A DNA stretch of 64,000 nt, from positions 292,347 through 356,346 of the forward strand of contig NZ_AZCP01000001.1 of assembly GCF_001433855.1 (NCBI RefSeq). Reading direction: 5' to 3'. This DNA comes from Levilactobacillus brevis ATCC 14869 = DSM 20054. GTDB taxonomy: Bacteria; Bacillota; Bacilli; Lactobacillales; Lactobacillaceae. The position numbers and the translations under genes were made by a program. Under the pieces are notes generated by a model. It was not told the origin of the DNA. It ran no database searches and was given only the letters and a program-made list of their open reading frames with translations. Numbering within the stretch: position 1 is the first letter of the stretch; every line of letters starts with the position of its first letter. Positions 19,111 to 28,879 of the stretch are shown in pieces.

Positions 19111-19165
19111 GTATCTCGTTTAAGAAATTGACAAGGTTCGTAACGTTTGGGAAAGGAGGGGCCCT

Positions 19166-19672
19166 TTGAAAGCAAAACCGAGTCTTGAACAGGCACTTTG
19201 TATTGTGGCTTTTCTGGGGATTCAGGATCGACAAATTCCGTTACATAGTTCATTGGTGGCGGAACGGTTGGGCATCTCAACTAGTTATTTGAAGAAGATC
19301 GTCCAACGATTAGCTGCTGGTAAAATCGTGAAGACCGTATCTGGTCGCGTTGGGGGGATTGTCCTGACCCGTAATCCGCATGACATTACGTTATTAGACA
19401 TTTTTGATGCGATTGAGGGACCACAATCCTTTGTGAAAAACACGGGACTGGTCAAGCGATTATTTGATTTTGAGCAGCGTGATCAGTTTATGCGGATGTA
19501 TGGACTAAAGAATCTCCATGGTGAACAGTCGGTTGCCAACGTGCTGGCAACATTTGGTGCGGCTGAGAAACAATATCGACAGCAGTTAGCGACGTTGTCC
19601 ATTGGTGACATTTTGCCATCAAATGGGAGCCAACCCCTAGAACTTGATTGGACAACCTGGTTAACCCGATAA
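19166..19672 (+). CDS. Rrf2 family transcriptional regulator
   Basis: A 168-residue winged-helix regulator of the Rrf2 type, starting at TTG 19166 behind AAAGGAGG. The N-terminal DNA-binding helix VAERLGISTSYLKKIVQRLA and wing GRVGGIVLTR are typical. The only cysteine is near residue 12; the three C-terminal cysteines that hold the Fe-S cluster in IscR/NsrR are missing, so it is not expected to sense through Fe-S. It lies 48 bases upstream of a large MMPL exporter, which it probably controls. Confidence 0.88.
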   Translation: MKAKPSLEQALCIVAFLGIQDRQIPLHSSLVAERLGISTSYLKKIVQRLAAGKIVKTVSGRVGGIVLTRNPHDITLLDIFDAIEGPQSFVKNTGLVKRLFDFEQRDQFMRMYGLKNLHGEQSVANVLATFGAAEKQYRQQLATLSIGDILPSNGSQPLELDWTTWLTR

Positions 19673-19720
19673 GAGCAGAATAGAAGTTAGTTTAGTTAAT
19701 TATTTAGGAGGTATTATCCC

Positions 19721-22700
19721 GTGCGTTGGATGAACAAGCATTACATCTGGAATGTGATTGGTTGGTTAGTGATTGTTTTGCTAGCCGTCCTGACAATTCC
19801 AAACATGAGTAAATTGGTGGCCGATAAAGGACAGATTACGGTCCCCAGCAATTATCAAAGTACCGAAGCAACAAATATGCAAAAGAAATGGGGCCGTTCA
19901 CAACGGGGAACTACGGCCGTCGTAGTGGTCTTTAGTAACGGTAATACCGCGTTGACCAGTGATCAAAATAAGCAAATTGATAAGACCATTAAGCGGATTA
20001 AAAATCATGAGGATCAGTATCAAATTCGATCAATGACGGCAGCTAGTGATAGTTCAACTGCTGCTTCCCAACTAATCTCTAAAGATAAGAGTACGCAACT
20101 ATTACAGTTGAACGTGCGTAAGTCGTCAAGTCATTCAATCACTTCGATTCGTGACCAAATCACTCAATTAGCTAAGACTGATGGGGTGAAGACGTATCTA
20201 ACGGGGGCCGATGTTTTAAATCAAGACTTCTCGGATGCTACGCAAGCCGGGGTGCAAAAGACTGAAATTATTGCGGCAATTTTTATTTTCTTAGTATTGT
20301 GGTTAGTATTCAGATCGCCAGTGACACCGCTCTTCTCGTTGTTAACGGTTGGCGTATCCGTGATTACATCGATTTCTGTTGTGGCAAACTTGGTTGACCG
20401 CTTCAACTTTCCATTCTCTAACTTCACCCAAGTCTTTATTGTGATTGTTCTGTTTGGGATTGGGACTGACTATAATATTCTCCTCTACAACGAGTTTAGG
20501 GAGCGGTTAGCCAACGGGCAAGACCGCTACTCAGCAACCAAAGAGGCCATCAAGATTGGTGGTCGTACGGTTCTTTATTCCGGGTTGTCCGTGTTAATTG
20601 GGATGAGTGTGTTGGGTTTTGCCAACTTCTCCTTGTATCGGTCAGCCGTTGGTATTGCTGTTGGGGTTGTGGTCTTGTTGGCCGTGCTTCTGACACTGAA
20701 TCCGTTTTTTATGGCAATCTGTGGGCCACACATGTTCTGGCCAGTGAAGAAATTCTCTGGTGAAGGCGACAGTCGTCTCTGGCATGGTATGGCTAAGCAC
20801 GCGATGATTCGGCCGGTGATTACGTTGATCGTTGCCGGAATTGTCTTTATCCCACTTGCACTGGCGTCTCACGGGACGTTGGATTACGATGATACAGTGG
20901 AAATTGGCAATAATGTGCCGGCTAAGCAAGGGTTACGCGTGGTGCAAAAGCACTTCTCCAAAGGAACCGCGGAACCAACGACAATTTACATCCAAAGTGA
21001 TCATAAGTTAAATAACGAGAAATCCTTACTACTCATTGATCGTCTGACCAAACAACTGCAAAATGCAGATGGGGTTAAGACGGTGGCGTCCGTCACGCAG
21101 CCTGGTGGGAAAGCCATTAAGCAATTGTATGTTCGGAACCAAATGAGTTCAGTAACTACAGGATTAGTTAAGGCCCAAAAAGGTGTCAATAAGGTTAACA
21201 AAGGACTAAAGTCAGCCAATAGTCAGTTAAGCAAAGAAGATGTCTCTGGATCAGTGAAAAAGGCCCAGAAGCTGGCGACAGGTGCCAAACAAGTCAGTGA
21301 TGGGACGAAGACCTTACAGACAGGAATTTCACAAGTCACAACGGGTGTTAGTCAAATGAATACCAGTGTGGCTGGTGCGACGAGTTCCTCACAACAAGCT
21401 AAATTAGCACAACTGGAGGCCGCGCTACCACAATTGAACGCAGCTATTCAAGAGCTTAGTGCGCAAGTTAACAGCAGTGCGTCAGGCAGTACCAGTGGTG
21501 TGACGAGCGGCTTAACTAACATTGGGAGTTCCGCTCAGGATATCAAGTCACAACTCCAAAAGGTTCAAGGCTTGGTCTCTAGTGCGTCAGCTAGTTCTGG
21601 TAATGGGTACGCAACAGCGGTTCAAGCTTTTAGTTCCGCTGGAGCACCATTATCAGCGACACAAAAAGCAGTTTTACAGTCAGTTATGAAGCAACAGGCG
21701 TCTGCCCAAGCTAGTTTATTAGCTTCCGTGAAGTCATCGTTATCACAGGTGGCTACGGATACGTCTAATATTGGGACGTCAACGACAAACGTGGCTAGTC
21801 AACTACAAACCTTGCAAGGTACGACGTCACAATTGCAATCATCAGTGGCGACGTTGGCGCAAAAATCTAACGTGGTGTTGCCGGGTGCAGCAACGGCCTT
21901 GTCATCTGCTAGTTCACAGACAAGTGAGATATCTTCTAAACTGGGTTCGTTGTCTGGGGCGATGTTCACGATTAACAACAAGATGCCTGCACTGGTGAGT
22001 GGTGCCAGCCAAGTTGCCGCTGGTAACCAAACAATGGCAGAGCAACTGGCCTCAATGAATAAGAAGTTAACGAAAATGCGGAGTCGTTTATCTGCTGCAA
22101 CAACCGGTTTGAGTTCGGTTTCTTCCGGTGTCGGAACAGCCAATACCTACCTCAAGGGCTTACAGAAGTCAGCTGCGGCGGAGACGTTCTACATTCCGAA
22201 GAAGTCGATCAACAGCGGGTCATTTAAGCAATCGATGGACACCTACATGTCACCGAACCACAAGCTAACGAAGCTGACGGTTGTCTTGAAGGACGATCCA
22301 AGTTCAGCGGCAGCCATGGCGCGGCTACCTAAGCTGGAAAAGATTGTCAATGGGAGCCTGCAAGGAACCAGCTTGAGCGGTGCTAAGGTTGCCTTTGGCG
22401 GCAATACGTCGCAAACTAATGACACGTCTGCGATGGCCTCTAGTGACTTTACGCGGACTGTGATTATCATGTTAGCCGGAATCTTTGTGGCCTTGATGGT
22501 GGTTACCCGTTCTCTGGTTCAACCAATTGTGATCGAAGGAATCTTGCTGGTCGCTTACTCTGGTGCCTTAACGTTAGTGCACTGGCTAGTGAAGCCAATT
22601 TTGGGAACCAATATGTTGACATGGAACACGCCATTCTTCACATTCGTGATGTTGATTTCTCTGGGGGTTGATTACTCGATCTTCTTGATGCGTAAGTATC

Positions 22701-23011
22701 GTGAAAGTCTTCATGAACCGGGTGCGACGAGTGATAAAATGTTACATGCGGCAACGGTTATTGGTACGGTGGTCATTTCAGCCGGGATTATTTTGAGCGG
22801 TACATTCGCTGCATTGATTCCATCTGGGGTGATGACCTTGATTCAAATTGCCTTGGCCGTGATTTTGGGGATTGTCTTATTGATTATTCTCTTACCAATT
22901 GTTATGCCAGCCGTTATGAAGATTACGTACCCTTATCCTTACTCTAAGATGGGGCAAGCAACGGCGTCAACGGATGATGATCAACCGCAAACGCGTCGTC
23001 AGCAAAAATAA
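19721..23011 (+). CDS. MMPL family (RND-type) transporter with long coiled ectodomain
   Basis: A 1096-residue membrane protein starting at GTG 19721 (AGGAGG at 19706-19711). It has two MMPL halves. TM1 is at ~7-27 and an extracytoplasmic loop follows; a five-TM block at ~180-355 has the GIGTDYNILL motif; a final TM block at ~910-1065 has the matching SLGVDYSIFLM motif. Between the halves, residues ~450-840 form a Ser/Ala/Gln-rich, heptad-like stretch with repeated LQ/SQ/SS runs, likely a long coiled coil reaching into the wall. Such proteins export lipids, glycolipids or peptides by proton motive force. The substrate is unknown. It is probably under Rrf2-type control. Confidence 0.9.
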   Translation: MRWMNKHYIWNVIGWLVIVLLAVLTIPNMSKLVADKGQITVPSNYQSTEATNMQKKWGRSQRGTTAVVVVFSNGNTALTSDQNKQIDKTIKRIKNHEDQYQIRSMTAASDSSTAASQLISKDKSTQLLQLNVRKSSSHSITSIRDQITQLAKTDGVKTYLTGADVLNQDFSDATQAGVQKTEIIAAIFIFLVLWLVFRSPVTPLFSLLTVGVSVITSISVVANLVDRFNFPFSNFTQVFIVIVLFGIGTDYNILLYNEFRERLANGQDRYSATKEAIKIGGRTVLYSGLSVLIGMSVLGFANFSLYRSAVGIAVGVVVLLAVLLTLNPFFMAICGPHMFWPVKKFSGEGDSRLWHGMAKHAMIRPVITLIVAGIVFIPLALASHGTLDYDDTVEIGNNVPAKQGLRVVQKHFSKGTAEPTTIYIQSDHKLNNEKSLLLIDRLTKQLQNADGVKTVASVTQPGGKAIKQLYVRNQMSSVTTGLVKAQKGVNKVNKGLKSANSQLSKEDVSGSVKKAQKLATGAKQVSDGTKTLQTGISQVTTGVSQMNTSVAGATSSSQQAKLAQLEAALPQLNAAIQELSAQVNSSASGSTSGVTSGLTNIGSSAQDIKSQLQKVQGLVSSASASSGNGYATAVQAFSSAGAPLSATQKAVLQSVMKQQASAQASLLASVKSSLSQVATDTSNIGTSTTNVASQLQTLQGTTSQLQSSVATLAQKSNVVLPGAATALSSASSQTSEISSKLGSLSGAMFTINNKMPALVSGASQVAAGNQTMAEQLASMNKKLTKMRSRLSAATTGLSSVSSGVGTANTYLKGLQKSAAAETFYIPKKSINSGSFKQSMDTYMSPNHKLTKLTVVLKDDPSSAAAMARLPKLEKIVNGSLQGTSLSGAKVAFGGNTSQTNDTSAMASSDFTRTVIIMLAGIFVALMVVTRSLVQPIVIEGILLVAYSGALTLVHWLVKPILGTNMLTWNTPFFTFVMLISLGVDYSIFLMRKYRESLHEPGATSDKMLHAATVIGTVVISAGIILSGTFAALIPSGVMTLIQIALAVILGIVLLIILLPIVMPAVMKITYPYPYSKMGQATASTDDDQPQTRRQQK

Positions 23012-23023
23012 GCTAAGTTAAAG

Positions 23024-23053
23024 AAGTCAGTGCCAATTGGTGCTGGCTTTTTT
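23024..23053 (+). terminator. Terminator after MMPL gene
   Basis: AAGTCAGTGCCA (23024-23035) pairs, with wobbles, with TGGTGCTGGCTT (23038-23049), followed by a T run. Confidence 0.75.
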
Positions 23054-23129
23054 AGTGGTTCCGCTATCCAATTTTACGTGACTAGCTTATACTAAAAGGT
23101 AATGAGAAAAACAGAAGGGAAGAAAATTT

Positions 23130-23837
23130 ATGGATGCACAACATCTATCAGTCCGACTCGCAACGGTCGCTAAATACGTTCCGCAAGGCAGTCGGTTAGC
23201 TGATATCGGGACCGACCACGCCTACTTGCCCGTTAATCTCGCACAACGGGGGGTGATTGCTGGCGGTGTGGCTGGCGAGGTCGTTAAGGGTCCCTTTGAA
23301 AATGCCGCGCATGAGATTGAACGTGAGGGCGTGGCTCATCAGATTACGGCGCGCTTAGCGAATGGGCTACAGGCCATTGAGGCGGATGACCAGATCGATA
23401 CAGTCGCGATTGCTGGAATGGGAGGAACGCTCATCACGCAAATTTTGACGCAAGACTTTGAGCGCTTGGCCGGGGTGCAACGCCTCATCTTACAACCGAA
23501 TGTGGGGGAATGGCACGTTCGGCAATTCTTGATGACGCACGGTTTTCAACTTGTCGCGGAAGAAATTGTCAGTGAAGATGGGCATGATTATGAAATCTTG
23601 GTAGCCGATAGACAGGCCCAGCCACAACAATATACGGCTGAACAACTACGCTTTGGACCGTATCTACTAGCTGAACACAATGCGACGTTTATGGCGAAAT
23701 GGCAACGAGAACTTGCCCGGACAGAAGCAGTCCTCCAACAGGTACGTTCAGCTAAGGCGGTTCCGGTTGAAAAGGTGACGGCTTTAGAAGCAGAATTGGC
23801 TGAAATTAAGGAGGTCTTGCAACGTGTTGGTGCGTGA
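23130..23837 (+). CDS. trmK: tRNA (adenine(22)-N(1))-methyltransferase
   Basis: A 235-residue SAM-dependent methyltransferase of the TrmK/YqfN family, which methylates N1 of A22 in tRNA. The SAM motif ADIGTDHAYLPV (near residues 21-32) and the IAGMGGTLI block (near 93) are diagnostic; the C-terminus is a coiled coil. As in other Firmicutes it sits shortly after rpoD and overlaps the Nif3-family gene by 14 bases. Confidence 0.93.
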   Translation: MDAQHLSVRLATVAKYVPQGSRLADIGTDHAYLPVNLAQRGVIAGGVAGEVVKGPFENAAHEIEREGVAHQITARLANGLQAIEADDQIDTVAIAGMGGTLITQILTQDFERLAGVQRLILQPNVGEWHVRQFLMTHGFQLVAEEIVSEDGHDYEILVADRQAQPQQYTAEQLRFGPYLLAEHNATFMAKWQRELARTEAVLQQVRSAKAVPVEKVTALEAELAEIKEVLQRVGA

Positions 23838-24630
23838 GTTAGTGTCACGGTTTGAGCAGTTCGCCCCAAAGTCATGGGCAGAGCCCGGCGATCCGGTTGG
23901 CCTTCAGTTAGGGCGATTAGATGCACCGGTCCACAAAGTCTTGGTCACCTTGGACGTGCGGCCAGAAGTGGTGGCCGAAGCCATTGAGATCGGGGCAGAC
24001 TTTATTTTTGCTCATCATCCGATGATGTTTCGACCAGCTAAAAACTTAGACTTGGCGGTTCCCCAAAACCAGATGTATGCGACGCTTTTACAACATCACA
24101 TCACGGTATACGGTGCCCATACGAACTTAGACAGTGCACCCGGGGGGATGAATGATTGGCTAGCCACTGTTTTAGGCTTGCAACAATGCGTGGGTTTAGT
24201 TCCTAGTAATGGGGTTGGGGCAACGTCCGAAATTATGATGGGGCGGATTGGTGATTTGTCGGAAACGACGACCGTCCGTGAGTTTGCCCTAGCTTGCAAA
24301 CGATACTTTCACGTTGACGGGTTACGGCTGATTACCCACACGCCAGAAGCGCCAGTTAAGCGAGTCGCTATTCTCGGTGGTAGTGGTGGACAATTTTACC
24401 CAGCAGCGCTGGCTAAGGGCGCTGATGTTTATGTGACGGGCGATGTTTCCTATCATCCCGGTCACGATATGATTGCGGCTGGGTTGAATGTCATTGATCC
24501 CGGTCACCATATTGAAAGCATTTGTAAGCCACATTTAACGGCCATGTTCCAGCAATGGGCGCAGGAAAATAACTGGGCGATAACGGTGCAGACTTCGCAG
24601 TTAAACACCGACCCGTTTACTTTTCTTTAA
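23824..24630 (+). CDS. Nif3-like dinuclear metal center hexameric protein
   Basis: A 268-residue member of the NIF3/YqfO (DUF34) family, starting at GTG 23824 with AAGGAGG in the end of trmK. The metal ligands are the HH pair in FAHHPMMF (near residue 60), HTNLD (near 100), and DPGHHIES near 230. It is the short form, lacking the ~100-residue PII-like insert of Bacillus YqfO. A role in GTP cyclohydrolase I-like or metal insertion chemistry has been proposed for the family but is unproven. Confidence 0.9.
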   Translation: MLVRELVSRFEQFAPKSWAEPGDPVGLQLGRLDAPVHKVLVTLDVRPEVVAEAIEIGADFIFAHHPMMFRPAKNLDLAVPQNQMYATLLQHHITVYGAHTNLDSAPGGMNDWLATVLGLQQCVGLVPSNGVGATSEIMMGRIGDLSETTTVREFALACKRYFHVDGLRLITHTPEAPVKRVAILGGSGGQFYPAALAKGADVYVTGDVSYHPGHDMIAAGLNVIDPGHHIESICKPHLTAMFQQWAQENNWAITVQTSQLNTDPFTFL

Positions 24631-24690
24631 AGGGCAAAACAGGTAAACTGATTGGAAGTAAGTAGCTTAAATATTGAGGAGTGATTTATT

Positions 24691-25932
24691 TTGGCAAAGT
24701 ATGACAACTTGATTCCCCGCTTCTTGAAGTATGTAAAAATTAATACGCGGTCTGATCCGCAGTCGACGACAATTCCATCAACGCCCCGATTGACAGCATT
24801 TGCAGAAGGGCTTGTAACGGATTTACAGGCAATCGGATTAACTGATGTGCACATTAATGCCCAATCCGCTTATGTTTTTGCGACCTTACCGGCTAATACA
24901 GATAAGGCAGTTAAAAAATTGGGATTCATTTCTCATTTTGATACAGCAGATTTTAACAGTGAGCACATTAACCCACAAATCGTTGAAAACTATGACGGCC
25001 AATCGGTCATCAAGCTGGATGAAGCTGGTAAGTATACGTTAGATCCAGCTGTTTTTCCTAATTTAAAGAATTACGCTGGGCATACGTTGATTACTACTGA
25101 TGGTCAAACGCTATTAGGGGCCGATGATAAATCTGGGGTAGCTGAAATCATGGCAGCGGCCGAATACTTATTGGCTCATCCTGAAATCAAGCATGGCGAG
25201 ATTAAGATTGGTTTAGGGCCTGACGAAGAAATTGGGACAGGGGCTGATCACTTTGATGTGGCCGATTTTGGGGCAGACATTGCCTATACAGTTGATGGTG
25301 GTCCCTTGGGACAGCTTGAATATGAAACCTTTAATGCCGCGGATGCTCAGGTTGAGATCACGGGGACCAATGTTCACCCAGCCGAGGCCAAGGGCGTCAT
25401 GGTTAATGCGTCGCAGGTAGCCATGGACTTCCACGCTGCATTGCCAGAACACGATCGTCCAGAATATACGGAAGGTCGTGAAGGGTTCTTCCACTTATAT
25501 AGCATGACAGGAGACGTTGATACGGCCCATCTCAGCTATATTATTCGTGATCACGACCGGCAAATTTTCGAGGACCGCAAGCAACTCTTCCAAGGCGTTG
25601 CCGACCAATTAAACCAACAATATGGGTCAAAACGGGTCCAGGTCACGATCAAGGACCAGTACTACAACATGCGTGAAGTGATCGAAAAGGATATGACGGT
25701 GGTTGACTTGGCTAAGGATGCACTCGAGGCTCTTAACATCAAGCCGTTAATTTTCCCCGTCCGTGGTGGAACAGATGGGTCCAAAATTTCCTTTATGGGC
25801 TTGCCAACACCGAACTTATTTGCCGGTGGCGAGAACATGCACGGTCGGTTCGAATATGTGTCTGAACAAACCATGGAACAAGCGACCGATGTGATTATTA
25901 AGATCGCGGAATTGGCGGAACAGCGGGCTTAA
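24691..25932 (+). CDS. pepT: Peptidase T (tripeptide aminopeptidase)
   Basis: A 413-residue M20 dizinc aminopeptidase that removes the N-terminal residue of tripeptides in the cytosol, part of the lactobacillus peptide-utilisation set. It starts at TTG 24691 after GAGGAG. Zinc and catalytic residues are visible: H82 and D84 in [11 protein letters not shown]145 in GADDKSG, E179/E180 in DEEIGTG, D202 in VDGGPLG, and the C-terminal NMHGRFE histidine. It is monocistronic, with the clpB control region just downstream. Confidence 0.96.
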   Translation: MAKYDNLIPRFLKYVKINTRSDPQSTTIPSTPRLTAFAEGLVTDLQAIGLTDVHINAQSAYVFATLPANTDKAVKKLGFISHFDTADFNSEHINPQIVENYDGQSVIKLDEAGKYTLDPAVFPNLKNYAGHTLITTDGQTLLGADDKSGVAEIMAAAEYLLAHPEIKHGEIKIGLGPDEEIGTGADHFDVADFGADIAYTVDGGPLGQLEYETFNAADAQVEITGTNVHPAEAKGVMVNASQVAMDFHAALPEHDRPEYTEGREGFFHLYSMTGDVDTAHLSYIIRDHDRQIFEDRKQLFQGVADQLNQQYGSKRVQVTIKDQYYNMREVIEKDMTVVDLAKDALEALNIKPLIFPVRGGTDGSKISFMGLPTPNLFAGGENMHGRFEYVSEQTMEQATDVIIKIAELAEQRA

Positions 25933-25939
25933 ATTATTT

Positions 25940-25956
25940 GGTCAAAAAAGGTCAAA
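25940..25956 (+). promoter_or_regulatory. CtsR operator of clpB
   Basis: GGTCAAA-AAA-GGTCAAA, an exact match to the CtsR direct-repeat consensus (GGTCAAANANGGTCAAA). It lies four bases upstream of the clpB -35 box. It indicates class III heat-shock repression by CtsR. Confidence 0.93.
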
Positions 25957-25960
25957 TTAT

Positions 25961-25989
25961 TTGGATTTCTCGTTTAAATCAGTTAGAAT
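25961..25989 (+). promoter_or_regulatory. clpB promoter
   Basis: TTGGAT (25961-25966), 17-base spacer, TAGAAT (25984-25989). Transcription should start near 25996, so the mRNA 5' end falls at the foot of the leader hairpin. Confidence 0.7.
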
Positions 25990-25997
25990 GAATCATG

Positions 25998-26032
25998 AAA
26001 AAGGAGGTTGCCGGTGTTGGTTACCTCTTTTT
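25998..26032 (+). promoter_or_regulatory. clpB leader hairpin masking a leader-peptide SD and start
   Basis: Bases 26004-26012 (GAGGTTGCC) pair with 26019-26027 (GGTTACCTC), with one T-T mismatch and one G-T wobble. The A run 25998-26002 pairs with the T run 26028-26032, with G26003 bulged. The loop GGTGTT contains the GTG start codon (26014-26016) of the leader reading frame, and the stem contains most of its AGGAGG (26002-26007). It could be an RNA thermometer or, with its T run, an attenuator. Confidence 0.6.
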
Positions 26033-26043
26033 ATGACTCTTAA
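26014..26043 (+). CDS. Nine-residue leader peptide upstream of clpB
   Basis: GTG TTG GTT ACC TCT TTT TAT GAC TCT TAA encodes MLVTSFYDS. AGGAGG (26002-26007) lies six bases before the GTG, an ideal spacing. The frame lies wholly inside the clpB 5' leader, and its first half is folded in the hairpin above. Its stop is 33 bases before clpB, which has its own GAGGGGG. The peptide itself may have no function; its translation could set the fold of the leader. Not provable from one sequence. Confidence 0.5.
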   Translation: MLVTSFYDS

Positions 26044-26076
26044 AATTAACGAAAAACTAACTGAGGGGGACTCGAT

Positions 26077-28689
26077 ATGAATCCAGAAAAAATGACAGAA
26101 GCTTTAACAAGTGCTTTAGCCGAAGCACAGCGGATTGCAGTCACACGTCAGCATCAAGCAGTGACCGTGGCTCACTTGTTTAAATTTCTTGTTCAGCCCG
26201 GCGAATTAGCCCGGCAACTTTTTCAAGACGCGGGTGTTGATGTGACGGCACTCGATCACGAACTCGATCGGGAACTCGATAGTATTAGCACGGTCACGGG
26301 TAGTGGCGTGCAGTATGGTCAGGAGTTCTCTAGAAATTTAACCGAATTACTCCAAAAGGCCGATCAGATTCGTGACGCCTATCACGATGATTTTATGGCT
26401 TTGGATACAGTGGTTCTGGCCGTTATGCAATTGAACGGTGAAGCGCTGACGGATTATCTCAAACAACAGGGGTTGACGGAAAAGAAACTCCGGGCAACAG
26501 TTGATGACTTACGTGGAGGTGAACGGGTGACGTCTAAGAATCAAGAAGATCAATATAAAGCATTAGAAAAGTACGGTACTGATTTAGTCAAAGCTATGCG
26601 TAGTGGTAAGATTGATCCGATTATCGGTCGCGATGATGAAATTCTTTCAGTCATTCGGATTCTTTCGCGTAAGACCAAGAATAATCCGGTTTTAATTGGT
26701 GAACCGGGTGTTGGTAAAACGGCGATTGTTGAAGGCTTGGCGCAACGAATTGTGCGTGGAGACGTACCGGATAATTTGAAAGATAAGACGATTTTCTCCC
26801 TAGATATGGGGGCTTTAATTGCCGGGGCGAAGTACCGTGGTGAATTTGAGGAACGATTAAAGGCAGTTCTCAAAGAAGTCACCAAGAGTGATGGTCAGAT
26901 TATCATGTTTATTGATGAAATTCATAACATTGTGGGTGCCGGTAAGACAGAAGGCAGCATGGATGCTGGTAACTTGTTGAAGCCGATGTTGGCCCGCGGC
27001 GAGCTTCACTTGATTGGGGCCACCACGTTAGACGAATATCGTCAATATTTGGAACAGGATAAGGCATTGGAACGGCGCTTCCAGCGGGTATTGGTCAACG
27101 AACCGAGCGTGGCTGACACGGTTACCATTTTACGGGGATTGCGGGAACGCTTTGAAATTCACCATGGCGTTAAGATTCATGATAATGCCTTGATTGCGGC
27201 CGCTAAATTATCCGATCGGTATCTGACAGACCGTTTCTTACCCGATAAGGCAATCGACCTCGTTGACGAGGCCTCCGCTTCGATTCGTGTGGAAATGAAT
27301 TCGGCGCCAACGGAATTGGATCAGGCTCGGCGGCAGTTGATGCGGATGCAAGTTGAGCAGACGGCATTGAAGCAAGAAACGGACGAGGCCTCGAAACAAC
27401 GACTCAGTGACCTACAGAAAGAATTAGCCGATACGAAGGAAAAGGTCGATCACCTGAGTGCGCGGTGGAATCAAGAAAAGTCTGCGATTAAGCAATTAGG
27501 TGACAAGAAAACGGAATTAGACCAGGCTAAACGTGAATTGGAGAATGCTGAGTCGGCTTATGATTTAAACCGGGCAGCCGAATTGCAACACGGAACGATT
27601 CCCCAATTGGAAAAGGAATTAGCCGATTTGGAGCAAACCGATCAGCAACAAGATTGGTTGGTCTCCGAGTCAGTGACTGAAAACGAGATTGCCGCAGTAG
27701 TAAGTCGGATGACCGGTATTCCCGTGACGAAACTGGTCCAAGGTGAACGTGAGAAACTGTTGAAATTGGCCGATCATCTGCATGAACGGGTGGTTGGTCA
27801 AGACCAAGCCGTTTCGGCGGTGGCTGATGCGGTCTTGCGGTCACGAGCAGGCTTACAAGATCCAACCAAACCGTTAGGGTCGTTCTTGTTTCTGGGACCG
27901 ACCGGGGTTGGGAAAACAGAATTAGCGAAAGCCTTAGCTGAAAACTTATTTGACAGTGAAGATCACATGGTCCGAATCGACATGAGTGAGTACATGGAAA
28001 AGGAATCGGTCTCACGATTGGTCGGCGCGGCGCCAGGATACGTCGGCTATGAAGAAGGCGGCCAGCTAACGGAAGCCGTTCGGCGTAATCCGTACACGAT
28101 TGTTTTGTTTGATGAAGTGGAAAAGGCGCACCCAGACGTCTTTAACTTGTTACTGCAGGTCTTAGATGATGGCCGGTTGACGGATAGTCAGGGGCGGACT
28201 GTAGACTTTAAGAATACGATTTTGATCATGACATCTAATCTGGGATCGGAGTTGCTGTTACAAGGAACTGACGACCAGGGTCGGATTAGTGAGGACGCTA
28301 AGAAACAAGTCGCCCAATTGCTCCAAAGTCATTTCCGGCCAGAATTCTTAAACCGGATTGATGAAACGATTATGTTTACCCCACTGTCCTTAGCGGATGT
28401 TGAACAAATTGTAGTTAAACTGATTGATCACCTTGCCACTCGCCTACACGAACAGCAGTTAGACTTGACCATTACGCCAGCTGCACAAACGTGGATTGCG
28501 AAGGCCGGCTACCTGCCAGCTTATGGGGCCCGGCCATTACAACGGTTTATCACGACCCATGTTGAAACACCATTGGCTCGTGAATTGATCGCTGGCACAA
28601 TTCCAGCCAATAGTCTGATTACGATTGATGTTGCTGACGACCAGTTAACGTTCACCCATGCCCCGCAAGCAGTAGCTGATGCACAGTAA
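26077..28689 (+). CDS. clpB: ATP-dependent chaperone ClpB
   Basis: An 870-residue Hsp100 disaggregase, of full family length. It has an N-terminal Clp repeat domain (1-~145), NBD1 with GEPGVGKT near residue 208, a long M-domain coiled coil (~405-525), NBD2 with GPTGVGKT near 607, and a C-terminal D2-small domain. It has no ClpP-binding loop, as expected for ClpB rather than ClpC/E. With DnaK it dissolves protein aggregates. Controlled by a CtsR box and a structured leader. Confidence 0.97.
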   Translation: MNPEKMTEALTSALAEAQRIAVTRQHQAVTVAHLFKFLVQPGELARQLFQDAGVDVTALDHELDRELDSISTVTGSGVQYGQEFSRNLTELLQKADQIRDAYHDDFMALDTVVLAVMQLNGEALTDYLKQQGLTEKKLRATVDDLRGGERVTSKNQEDQYKALEKYGTDLVKAMRSGKIDPIIGRDDEILSVIRILSRKTKNNPVLIGEPGVGKTAIVEGLAQRIVRGDVPDNLKDKTIFSLDMGALIAGAKYRGEFEERLKAVLKEVTKSDGQIIMFIDEIHNIVGAGKTEGSMDAGNLLKPMLARGELHLIGATTLDEYRQYLEQDKALERRFQRVLVNEPSVADTVTILRGLRERFEIHHGVKIHDNALIAAAKLSDRYLTDRFLPDKAIDLVDEASASIRVEMNSAPTELDQARRQLMRMQVEQTALKQETDEASKQRLSDLQKELADTKEKVDHLSARWNQEKSAIKQLGDKKTELDQAKRELENAESAYDLNRAAELQHGTIPQLEKELADLEQTDQQQDWLVSESVTENEIAAVVSRMTGIPVTKLVQGEREKLLKLADHLHERVVGQDQAVSAVADAVLRSRAGLQDPTKPLGSFLFLGPTGVGKTELAKALAENLFDSEDHMVRIDMSEYMEKESVSRLVGAAPGYVGYEEGGQLTEAVRRNPYTIVLFDEVEKAHPDVFNLLLQVLDDGRLTDSQGRTVDFKNTILIMTSNLGSELLLQGTDDQGRISEDAKKQVAQLLQSHFRPEFLNRIDETIMFTPLSLADVEQIVVKLIDHLATRLHEQQLDLTITPAAQTWIAKAGYLPAYGARPLQRFITTHVETPLARELIAGTIPANSLITIDVADDQLTFTHAPQAVADAQ

Positions 28690-28744
28690 AGTGAAGTAGG
28701 GAAACGATAACCGGTTACTAGTTATTTTGAGATGGTATCGGTAT

Positions 28745-28786
28745 AAGCTCCTCCAGAATCTTTGATGATTCTGGGGGAGCTTTTTA
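28745..28786 (+). terminator. Terminator after clpB
   Basis: AAGCTCCTCCAGAATC (28745-28760) pairs with GATTCTGGGGGAGCTT (28767-28782), with one wobble and a T run. Confidence 0.85.
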
Positions 28787-28833
28787 GGTGCCAACGAACA
28801 TTTGTTCATCTAGCGTGTTTACTGGGTCTTTTC

Positions 28834-28842
28834 TGGTATAAT
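28834..28842 (+). promoter_or_regulatory. Extended -10 promoter of dnaE
   Basis: TGG-TATAAT with weak -35. The in-frame ATG at 28841 lies inside this -10, so the gene must start downstream at 28880. Confidence 0.6.
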
Positions 28843-28879
28843 GGGACTAACGATTTTGAAGACGAAAGGAGCTGCAGGC

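Noticed and set aside
21799-22143. 114-codon minus-strand frame inside the MMPL gene
   Set aside because: Arises from the repetitive Ser/Ala/Gln codons of the ectodomain; no start signal.
27527-28015. 162-codon open frame on the minus strand within clpB
   Set aside because: Lies wholly antisense to a fully conserved region of clpB, has no ribosome binding site and no recognisable protein features; a by-product of codon bias.
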